Positions 34,603-41,415 of a DNA stretch of 64,000 bases are shown here, piece after piece. Made by a program: the position numbers and the translations under genes. Position 1 is the stretch's first letter. Each line of letters opens with the position of its first letter. The notes below the pieces were generated by a model. The model had not been told where the DNA came from, ran no database searches, and was given only the letters and a program-made list of their open reading frames with translations. Source of the DNA: an uncultured Lachnospiraceae bacterium (GTDB lineage Bacteria > Bacillota > Clostridia > Lachnospirales > Lachnospiraceae); contig CAJUDE010000013.1 of the NCBI GenBank assembly GCA_910585295.1, positions 50,473 to 114,472 on the forward strand, in the 5' to 3' direction.

Positions 34603-35550
34603 CTATTCCACGCTGTCTGCGGGGATCTGTTGAATCGGCTTCGTATCTTCATCAATGGGCAGCAGTTCAGCCCCCATCTCCTGCAGCTTGTCAATCATCG
34701 GAGCCAATGCCTCCACTGTGCCTGACTTATTGTCAGCATCGTGCATCAGCACGATAGACGTCTCAAACCTTACCACGTCATTCATTACATTCTGCACCAG
34801 CTCGTCCGGCGTGTAAGCCTGGCTCGTGGCGTCTCCACTTGCCACATTCCAGTCATAATATACAATTCCTTTCCCATTTAGGAAACGGATAAATTCCGAC
34901 ATATCTGTATTGCTTACCTGGTTCCTGCTCCCGCCAGGGAACCGCATAATCTCAGGGGTTATCCCAGTCACTTCCGCCAGATAAGACTGCAGATGCGCCA
35001 CATCCTCCGAGAATGATTCCAGTGACTCATAAATCACACTATATTTATGTGAAAAAGAATGCATACCAAGCGTATGCCCCTCGGCTACAATCCTCTGGTA
35101 CAATTCTTTGGATTTTTCATCCTCCTGCCCAATCACAAAAAAGGTCGCCTTAACACCCTTTTCTTTTAAGATATCCAGAATCTTCTCTGTATTTTCACTT
35201 GGCCCATCGTCAAAAGTCAGGTATACCTTTTGCACTTCACCTTCCTTTAACGCATTGTCCAAACCGTCCTCCCCATCCGCTAGGGCATCTGTCTCTTCCT
35301 TATTCCCTTCCGGGGAGGATGCGCTTTTCTCATTCGCATTTTCCACCACCTGCTCGACAGAAATAATAGACTGTGCAAGTTCATCCAATCTGTGTTCCAT
35401 TCGGAACAGCTTGACCAATAGGGTAACCGACAATGAACTTACCAGAAAAATCCAGATTACCATTCCCACGATGATTGTTGATTTTATCTTCTTGATCCGT
35501 CTTCGTCTTAACTGCTGTTCACGCAATCCACTGGCTGCATTATCTTCCAT
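34603..35550 (-). CDS. Membrane-anchored polysaccharide deacetylase (NodB domain)
   Basis: The 315-residue protein has an N-terminal cytoplasmic basic stretch (LRRRRIKKIKS), one membrane helix (about 25-48), a Glu/Asp-rich linker and a NodB domain: VYLTFDDGPSENTEKILDIL (metal Asp pair), LGMHSFSHKYSV (metal His pair), MRFPGGSRNQ and IVLMHDADNKSG. Such enzymes de-N-acetylate peptidoglycan, giving lysozyme resistance. The ribosome site is GGGGAGGTTC. It is upstream of, and co-oriented with, the bactofilin gene. Confidence 0.9.
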   Translation of the reverse strand: MEDNAASGLREQQLRRRRIKKIKSTIIVGMVIWIFLVSSLSVTLLVKLFRMEHRLDELAQSIISVEQVVENANEKSASSPEGNKEETDALADGEDGLDNALKEGEVQKVYLTFDDGPSENTEKILDILKEKGVKATFFVIGQEDEKSKELYQRIVAEGHTLGMHSFSHKYSVIYESLESFSEDVAHLQSYLAEVTGITPEIMRFPGGSRNQVSNTDMSEFIRFLNGKGIVYYDWNVASGDATSQAYTPDELVQNVMNDVVRFETSIVLMHDADNKSGTVEALAPMIDKLQEMGAELLPIDEDTKPIQQIPADSVE

Positions 35551-35609
35551 GTATGAACCTCCCCAGTTTTTTAGGCACCACTACTGATTATTGTATCACA
35601 TTTTTTTTT

Positions 35610-35669
35610 AAATACATCATAAATATGCAAAAAAATAGTGGTATTTTTTTGCATATTTATGATGTATTT
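35610..35669. repeat. Perfect 28-bp AT-rich palindrome with GTGG loop
   Basis: The left arm 35610-35637 and right arm 35642-35669 are exact complements (AAATACATCATAAATATGCA...), with four bases between them. There is no GC-rich stem and no T-run in a useful place, so it is not a standard terminator. It lies 60-120 bases upstream of the polysaccharide deacetylase start, beside a dispersed hairpin repeat, in the 416-base gene-free stretch 35551-35966. Confidence 0.85.
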
Positions 35670-35731
35670 TCCAATAAACAAATAATTATTTCCTATTTTT
35701 TCCGAAAACAATTGTAATTGTTTCAAAATTA

Positions 35732-35852
35732 TAAAAAAGAATGCGCAACAATAAATTCCCTCTCCGCGAGCTGCGCATAATTTTTTTACCTTATAGGAAA
35801 TTTATACGCTTTAACACTTCACAGTAACACTGTATTTCCTATAAGATAAAAA
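35732..35852. repeat. Intergenic hairpin repeat (family R1), intact copy
   Basis: This 121-base copy matches the MITE-split repeat at 14094-14573. It contains AATAAATTCCCTCTCCGC, AGCTGCGCATAATTTTTTT and a hairpin made by CTTATAGGAAAT and ATTTCCTATAAG flanked by T and A runs. Below copA, bases 35870-35960 hold further GC-rich stems (CATACCCCTTCC/GGAAGCGGCATAG on the minus strand) that may end copA transcription. Confidence 0.7.
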
Positions 35853-35966
35853 TCAGCGGCAGGGCAAAGGAACCAACCCTGGGCGCCTCCCATGGGATGC
35901 CAAAAGCCCCAGGGCATATCCCCTCCCGCAGAAAGCTATGCCGCTTCCTTCGGAAGGGGTATGGCT

Positions 35967-36176
35967 TTATTGGATGGACAGCACTTTATAATCTTTTTCC
36001 TCCACTGCCTGCCTTAACGCCCCATCGGAAACTTCCCCTTCCAAGGTAACGACTGCGGTGCCTGCCTCGTGGCTCACTGCTGCCTGGGCTACCCCGGCAA
36101 TGCTTTCTAACGCTTTTTTCACCGCTGCCTCGCAATGCCCGCACATCATTCCTTCAATCTTCATTGTTTTTTCCAT
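35967..36176 (-). CDS. Possible internally initiated CopZ-like copper chaperone
   Basis: Inside copA and in frame, an ATG at 36176 is preceded by AAGGAGGAGGTCAAT, a near-perfect ribosome site at standard spacing. Translation from it would give a free 69-residue HMA protein (starting MEKTMKIEGMMCGHCEAAVK), the size of a stand-alone CopZ chaperone. It is either a relic of a once separate copZ gene fused to copA or a live second product; the sequence alone cannot decide. Confidence 0.4.
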   Translation of the reverse strand: MEKTMKIEGMMCGHCEAAVKKALESIAGVAQAAVSHEAGTAVVTLEGEVSDGALRQAVEEKDYKVLSIQ

Positions 36177-38537
36177 ATTGACCTCCTCCTTATATGTGTT
36201 ATCATAGCCTGGCGTTTTTTCGCCTGTATAGAATTGGCTTCCTTTGCCATATTCTTTCTTCTTCACTGCTTTGTCCTTCCTTGCATCATGGATAGGGAAC
36301 ATATTCAGCCGCAATGCGTTCGTCACCACGCAAAAGCTGGAAAGGCTCATTGCCGCCGCGCCGAACATAGGATTTAACTGCCAACCAAACCATGGGATCC
36401 ATACGCCCGCCGCCAGGGGTATCCCAATAATATTATAAATAAACGCCCAAAACAGGTTTTCATGGATATTCCTCAAAGTTGCCCGGCTTAGGCGGATTGC
36501 TGCCGGGACATCGCTTAAACGGCTTTTCATCAGCACAATATCCGCCGCGTCAATGGCAATGTCTGTGCCTGCGCCAATGGCAATTCCCATATCAGCCCTG
36601 GTTAAAGCCGGGGCATCGTTGATGCCGTCGCCTACCATGGCAACTTTCCCCTTCTTCTGCAATGCGCGTATCACGCTTTCTTTCCCATCAGGAAGCACGC
36701 CGGCAACCACTTCGTCCACCCCTGCCTGGCGCCCAATGGCGTTGGCAGTGCGCTCGTTGTCCCCTGTCAGCATCACCACATGCAGCCCCATGCCCTTCAG
36801 CTCCCGGATTGCCTGAGGGCTGTCTTCCTTCATAACATCCGCAACGGCAACCATGCCAACCATTCTGCCATCTTTCGCAAAAAACAATGGCGTCTTGCCT
36901 TCCCCAGAGAGTTCTTCCGACTGCCGTTTTAATTTCTCTGGGACAGCTGCAAACCCACGGATAAATTTATAATTCCCACCATATACAAAAACCCCGTCCT
37001 GGACGCCGGACAAGCCGTTCCCTGGCACTGCCTGGAACTGTGAAATTTCTGGGATTGGAATATGCTTGCCCTTTGCATATCCAAGCACAGCCTTTGCCAG
37101 CGGATGCTCGCTTTTTTGCTCCAATGCGCATGCCGTCAGCAAAAGCCCCTCTTCGGAACAGCCCTCTGCAGGTATGATATCTGTCACTTTCGGCTCTCCA
37201 TTGGTAATCGTGCCTGTTTTATCCAAAGCCACGATCTCCATTTTCCCTGTCTCTTCTAATGACACCGCTGTCTTAAACATAATCCCATGCTTGGCGCCCA
37301 TGCCGTTGCCTACCATAATCGCCACTGGCGTGGCAAGCCCTAAGGCGCAGGGGCAGCTAATCACGAGAACGGATATCGCCCGGGCAAGGGCAAACCCGGC
37401 GTCCTCCCCAGCCAACAGCCACGCCAGCATAGTAAGCGCTGCAATCCCAATCACAGCCGGGACAAATATATAGGAAACTTTATCCGCCACCTTTGCAATA
37501 GGCGCTTTTGTTGCCGCCGCATCGCTTACCATCTGGATAATCTGGGATAACGTAGTATCCTCCCCAACCCTGGAAGCCTCGCATTTTAAAAAACCGGACT
37601 GGTTCGTGGTAGCCGCCGAAACTGCATCCCCCACCGTTTTGTCGCATGGGATGCTTTCCCCCGTCAAGGCCGCCTCGTTGACTGCGCTGCTGCCCTCCAG
37701 CACAATCCCATCCACTGGGATATTTTCCCCTGGACGGACCACAAACACATCGCCCTTTTTCACCTGCTCAATCGGCACTTCCTCCTCTTTGCTGCCCCGA
37801 AGGACTGTTGCTGTTTTAGGCGCAAGCTTCATTAGGCTCTTTAACGCGTCTGTTGTCCTGCCTTTTGACCTGGCTTCCAGCATCTTGCCAACCGTAATCA
37901 ATGTCAAAATCATGGCCGCTGACTCAAAGTAGAACTCATGCATGTAGGCCATAACCCCTTCCAAATCCCCTTTCATCTGCGCGTCCGTCATAGCAAACAG
38001 GGCATAGGTACTGTACACAAACGCCGCGCCAGACCCCAATGCCACCAGGGTATCCATATTGGGGGACCTATGGAGCAGGCTCTTAAACCCGCTGACAAAA
38101 AATTTCTGGTTGGCTACCATGACAGCCACTGTTAAAAGAAGCTGCATCAGCCCCATTGCCACATGGTTCCCCGCCAAAAAAGACGGGACGGGCCAGTTCC
38201 ACATCATATGCCCCATAGAAAGGTACATCAGCACAGCCAAAAATCCAAGGGAGGAAAGGAGCCTCTTCCTTAAAAGGGGTGTTTCCCTATCCTTTAGCAG
38301 GCTGTCCGCCCCTTCTGCCTGGCTTCCCTGCCTGCTTTCCCCTTTTTTTGCCGCCCCATACCCGGCTGCCTCCACAGCCTTGATAATTGCCTGTTCCGAC
38401 GCCGTCCCTTCCACTCCCATAGAATTGGTCAACAGGCTGACAGAACAGGAAGTTACACCATCCACATTGGCTACTGCTTTTTCCACCCGGGCGCTGCAGG
38501 CGGCGCAGCTCATCCCTGTCACTGAAAATTGCTCCAT
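35967..38537 (-). CDS. copA: Copper-exporting P1B-type ATPase with C-terminal CopZ-like domain
   Basis: The protein has 856 residues. It starts with an HMA metal-binding domain (GMSCAACSARVEKAV, CxxC at 11-14), then a transmembrane ATPase core: SCPCALGLATPVAI with the copper-path CPC near residue 397, DKTGTITNGEPKV (phosphorylated Asp near 438), TGES and MVGDGINDAPALTRADMGIA. After the last helix pair and a charged linker comes a second HMA domain (residues 788-856, MEKTMKIEGMMCGHCEAAV). It pumps Cu(I) out. It lies 37 bases after csoR in one CsoR-controlled operon. The fused second HMA also has its own internal start site. Confidence 0.93.
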   Translation of the reverse strand: MEQFSVTGMSCAACSARVEKAVANVDGVTSCSVSLLTNSMGVEGTASEQAIIKAVEAAGYGAAKKGESRQGSQAEGADSLLKDRETPLLRKRLLSSLGFLAVLMYLSMGHMMWNWPVPSFLAGNHVAMGLMQLLLTVAVMVANQKFFVSGFKSLLHRSPNMDTLVALGSGAAFVYSTYALFAMTDAQMKGDLEGVMAYMHEFYFESAAMILTLITVGKMLEARSKGRTTDALKSLMKLAPKTATVLRGSKEEEVPIEQVKKGDVFVVRPGENIPVDGIVLEGSSAVNEAALTGESIPCDKTVGDAVSAATTNQSGFLKCEASRVGEDTTLSQIIQMVSDAAATKAPIAKVADKVSYIFVPAVIGIAALTMLAWLLAGEDAGFALARAISVLVISCPCALGLATPVAIMVGNGMGAKHGIMFKTAVSLEETGKMEIVALDKTGTITNGEPKVTDIIPAEGCSEEGLLLTACALEQKSEHPLAKAVLGYAKGKHIPIPEISQFQAVPGNGLSGVQDGVFVYGGNYKFIRGFAAVPEKLKRQSEELSGEGKTPLFFAKDGRMVGMVAVADVMKEDSPQAIRELKGMGLHVVMLTGDNERTANAIGRQAGVDEVVAGVLPDGKESVIRALQKKGKVAMVGDGINDAPALTRADMGIAIGAGTDIAIDAADIVLMKSRLSDVPAAIRLSRATLRNIHENLFWAFIYNIIGIPLAAGVWIPWFGWQLNPMFGAAAMSLSSFCVVTNALRLNMFPIHDARKDKAVKKKEYGKGSQFYTGEKTPGYDNTYKEEVNMEKTMKIEGMMCGHCEAAVKKALESIAGVAQAAVSHEAGTAVVTLEGEVSDGALRQAVEEKDYKVLSIQ

Positions 38538-38574
38538 TTTACCACCTCAATCCTATCTATTCCTATCTGTATTT

Positions 38575-38883
38575 TCATTTCATCAGCTTTTGGAGGGTTG
38601 CCAAAAGCTCATCCACTGTCCCTTCCTTCCCCTGGCGGATATCTTCTGTCACGCAGGTCTTGATATGGTTCGCCAGCAGCACTTTATTAAAGCTGTTGAG
38701 CGCCGCGTTTGCCGCCGCAACCTGTATCAGGATATCGGGGCAATATGCATCCTTCTCCACCATCCCCTTAATTCCGCGAATCTGCCCCTCAATCCGGTTC
38801 AGGCGGTTGATTAAGTCTTTGTATTCTTTTTCCGGGCGTTCCTTGGTCTTATGGCAATTACATAATTCCTTTTCTTCTGCCAC
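38575..38883 (-). CDS. csoR: Copper-sensing transcriptional repressor CsoR
   Basis: The 102-residue protein of the CsoR/FrmR family is an all-helical repressor. It has LINRLNRIEGQIRGIKGMVE and the Cu(I) ligands C-H-C in YCPDIL and NHIKTCV. It binds GC-flanked palindromes and leaves DNA when it takes up Cu(I). The N-terminus has additional Cys/His (CNCHKTK). GTG 38883 follows GGGGGAAGGACA. It is upstream of copA in a self-regulated operon with an operator in its promoter spacer. Confidence 0.93.
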   Translation of the reverse strand: MAEEKELCNCHKTKERPEKEYKDLINRLNRIEGQIRGIKGMVEKDAYCPDILIQVAAANAALNSFNKVLLANHIKTCVTEDIRQGKEGTVDELLATLQKLMK

Positions 38884-38906
38884 TGTCCTTCCCCCTTTCC
38901 AAAAAC

Positions 38907-38935
38907 ATTATATACCCTATAGGGGTATATTGCAA
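38907..38935 (-). promoter_or_regulatory. csoR-copA promoter with CsoR operator in the spacer
   Basis: On the minus strand TTGCAA (38930-38935) and TATAAT (38907-38912) are 17 bases apart. The bases between and around form the palindrome ATACCCCTATAGGGTAT (38911-38930), which matches CsoR-type boxes (TACCCC...GGGGTA class). Bound CsoR would block RNA polymerase directly until copper is present. Confidence 0.85.
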
Positions 38936-39017
38936 GGGTTATTTCCCAATACTTTCAGAAAACCTTCAATCTTTGAAAAAACCTGGCTGCCCAAATGGGG
39001 TTCCTTATCGTAAGGAA

Positions 39018-39118
39018 AAGGGCTGCTGCAAAATACAAGGATTGCGCAAAGGATAGCGGCGTTCCGGCGAACGCCCCACTATCCTTTGTTAAAATCCTTG
39101 TTTCCACAACAACCCCTT
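39018..39118. repeat. Long imperfect inverted repeat between deoD and csoR
   Basis: About 48-base arms (ACAAGGATT, CAAAGGATAG and CGTTC segments on the left, their complements on the right) meet at a CGGC loop. The small palindrome TTCCTTATCGTAAGGAA abuts on the left (39001-39017). It could be a terminator for deoD, which ends 32 bases away, or a degenerate foldback element; no T-run is obvious. Confidence 0.65.
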
Positions 39119-39149
39119 ACACGTAAAAACCATGTATTGGACCGAATGC

Positions 39150-39869
39150 CTATACCCTGTAAGCTGTCTCCAGCGCAACCTCTATCATTTTCCCAAACCC
39201 TGTCTGGCGCTGCTCTGAGGTAAGCTGCCCCGGCTTATAAAGATGGTCGGAAACCGTTAAAATGCACAATGCCCGTTTCCCTGCCCTGGCTGCGTTCAGG
39301 TACAAAGCGCCGCTCTCCATTTCCACTGCCAGCACGCCCATTTTCCGAAAGCAATCCTTGCTGTTTGGCCGGTCAGTGTAAAATGCGTCCTCTGACAGGA
39401 TATTCCCAACTTTTACTGGAATCCCCAGGCCTTTTGCGCTTTCCACCGCCGTGCTTAGCAACTGGTAGTCTGCCAGGGGCGCTAAATGCCCAGGGCAGCC
39501 AAATTGTTCTGGGTAGTCTGAGACAACAGACGCTCCCATCCCAATAATTACATCCATCACATCCACATTATCCTGGATAGCCCCTGCGGACCCTACCCGG
39601 ATAATATTCTCCACATCATAAAAATTATACAGTTCATAAGAATAAATCCCTATGGAGGGCATCCCCATGCCAGACCCCATTACCGATATCTCTTTCCCTT
39701 TGTACAGCCCTGTGTACCCCAGCATCCCGCGTACCTGGTTTACGCACCTTGGCTGTTCTAGGTAAGACTCGGCAATATATTTCGCCCGCAATGGGTCCCC
39801 TGGCATTAAAACTGTTTTCGCAAAGTCCCCTGCCTTCGCTTCAATATGTGGCGTTGGTATATTTGACAT
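39150..39869 (-). CDS. deoD: Purine nucleoside phosphorylase, DeoD type
   Basis: The 239-residue enzyme carries out phosphorolysis of purine (deoxy)nucleosides. It begins MSNIPTPHIEAKAGDFAKTV. The phosphate and ribose sites are VLMPGDPLRAKYIAE, GSGMGMPSIGIYSYELYNFY and IRVGSAGAIQ, with AVEMESGALY and LTVSDHLYKPGQLTSEQRQT near the end. It is of hexameric DeoD length. The ribosome site is AAAGGAGGAG. It appears to be a single-gene unit. Confidence 0.96.
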   Translation of the reverse strand: MSNIPTPHIEAKAGDFAKTVLMPGDPLRAKYIAESYLEQPRCVNQVRGMLGYTGLYKGKEISVMGSGMGMPSIGIYSYELYNFYDVENIIRVGSAGAIQDNVDVMDVIIGMGASVVSDYPEQFGCPGHLAPLADYQLLSTAVESAKGLGIPVKVGNILSEDAFYTDRPNSKDCFRKMGVLAVEMESGALYLNAARAGKRALCILTVSDHLYKPGQLTSEQRQTGFGKMIEVALETAYRV

Positions 39870-39944
39870 CTTTCTCCTCCTTTACCTTACATGATAGCCC
39901 TATTGTACCACGATTTGCCGCCTATGTCATCTATCGTTATTAGG

Positions 39945-40256
39945 TTATAACCCTGCCAGCCCCGCCACAAACGCCGCTACGCTTGCACACACTGCCACAG
40001 TAAACAGCCCTTTCCCCCGGTACGCCGCCGCAAATGCCGCCGCCACCCCCGCAAGGGCTGTCCCAAACGAGCCAGTGGCATAAAACACTGCCGGGACGGT
40101 CATTGCCCCCAGCACTGTATAAGGGATATAAGCCAAAAAAGAACGGATACGCTTATTCTCAATCTTCTTTCGGAATGCCACAAAGGGAAGCACACGAATT
40201 AGGTAGGTCACCCCAAACATCACCAACAGATAGATCCAAAAATTTCCTGCCCCCAT
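39945..40256 (-). CDS. azlD: AzlD-type branched-chain amino acid exporter subunit
   Basis: The protein has 103 residues and four hydrophobic segments (FWIYLLVMFGVTYLIRVLPF at the start), the small partner of AzlC. AzlCD exports branched-chain amino acids and analogues such as 4-azaleucine in Bacillus. ATG 40256 overlaps the azlC stop (TGATG) and has AGGAGGG seven bases upstream; an adjacent in-frame TTG at 40259 is possible. Confidence 0.88.
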   Translation of the reverse strand: MGAGNFWIYLLVMFGVTYLIRVLPFVAFRKKIENKRIRSFLAYIPYTVLGAMTVPAVFYATGSFGTALAGVAAAFAAAYRGKGLFTVAVCASVAAFVAGLAGL

Positions 40257-40978
40257 CAAATTCCCTCCTGTCCCTCTTTCCCCTGCCCTTCCTCTTCTAT
40301 TGGAAAGCAGAATGCGCCTACCGCCGAAGCCGCCACTGCGCAGATTATAATTGCAAATCCCTGGGAAATCCCCTGGAATGCTGGAACATAATAAATACAG
40401 CAGCTTAACGCCACCGCCAGAAGCACCATCTTAAGCACCCTGCCGTCCTTTTTCATCACTGGCACAACAATGGCAATAAACATCCCATATATGGCAAGCC
40501 CAAGGGCATCGCTCACTTGCTTGGGCAGGATATTCCCACATACCGCCCCAGCAAGGGTCCCAACTGTCCACCCCAGGTAAGGCAGCGCCGCAAGCCCGCC
40601 AAAATAGCGGCTGCCAACCTCGCCTTCCCGGCTCATAGCCACTGCAAAGATTTCATCTGTATTTGCAAACCCAAGGACCATCTTTTTTCCTGTGCCAAAC
40701 TGCCTGTCCACTTTCTGGGACAAAGAAATGCTCATCAGGGCGTACCTGAGGTTAATCACAAATTGGGACACTGCCATCTCAAGGTAAGCGCCTGCCGACG
40801 CCATTACTGTAATCCCGGCAAATTGCCCGGCAGAAGTCAGGTTCAACATGGAAACCAACAGCGATTCCCACCAAGTAAGCCCGGAAGAAACTGCTGCAAG
40901 CCCAAATGTAAAGGAAACGGAAAAATACCCAATCCCGATGGGGCTGCCATCCTTTATCCCTTGTAAAAATTGTTTCAT
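40256..40978 (-). CDS. azlC: AzlC family branched-chain amino acid permease
   Basis: The 240-residue, multi-helix membrane protein begins MKQFLQGIKDGSPIGIGYFS. FGLAAVSSGLTWWESLLVSM, LNLTSAGQFAGITVMASAGA and INLRYALMSISLSQKVDR are characteristic of AzlC. It pairs with the overlapping azlD. ATG 40978 follows GGGAGGGTAAGGAG; a longer frame to 41167 begins in the divergent promoter region. The 188 bases to the rightward gene at 41167 should hold both promoters. Confidence 0.9.
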   Translation of the reverse strand: MKQFLQGIKDGSPIGIGYFSVSFTFGLAAVSSGLTWWESLLVSMLNLTSAGQFAGITVMASAGAYLEMAVSQFVINLRYALMSISLSQKVDRQFGTGKKMVLGFANTDEIFAVAMSREGEVGSRYFGGLAALPYLGWTVGTLAGAVCGNILPKQVSDALGLAIYGMFIAIVVPVMKKDGRVLKMVLLAVALSCCIYYVPAFQGISQGFAIIICAVAASAVGAFCFPIEEEGQGKEGQEGI

Positions 40979-41166
40979 CTCCTTACCCTCCCATGCGCTG
41001 TTACAAAAAAGCCCCGCCAATGCCTGTTTTATCCAATACCACCGCACCTGGCATACCATGGATTTTATCACATTTTCCCAAAAGATCAAAGCATTTTTGC
41101 CACAATTCCCTTGCCAAACTCCCCTGTTCAAGTTATGATAAAAAAAACATTGAAATGGAGGAGACA

Positions 41167-41415
41167 ATGAAAAAAGCGCAACGTATCCTGGCAGCCATCG
41201 GCATTATCCTTTTAATTGGCCTATATCTTTCCACTTTGGTTTTCGCGCTGTTAGGCAAAGATTTTTTCCCTATGTTTATCGCATCCCTGTTTTCCAGTTT
41301 TGCACTTCCTGTATTGATTTGGGCTTATGGCTTTATCTACAAGCTGATTAAGAAAAACCACTCCTTGGACATAGAGGGGAGTCAGCCTAAGAGCAAAGGG
41401 GACAGCCCGTCTTGA
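41167..41415 (+). CDS. Small two-helix membrane protein
   Basis: The protein has 82 residues with two membrane helices (RILAAIGIILLIGLYLSTLV; MFIASLFSSFALPVLIWAYG), a basic loop (IYKLIKKNHS) and a charged C-terminus. ATG 41167 is preceded by ATGGAGGAGACA. I have no named family. It is divergent from azlC, and its last 34 bases overlap the 3' end of the convergent helD gene. Confidence 0.75.
   Translation: MKKAQRILAAIGIILLIGLYLSTLVFALLGKDFFPMFIASLFSSFALPVLIWAYGFIYKLIKKNHSLDIEGSQPKSKGDSPS

Noticed and set aside
38059..38814. Open frame of 251 codons on the plus strand
   Set aside because: Antisense to copA and csoR, no start signals, no protein-like pattern.
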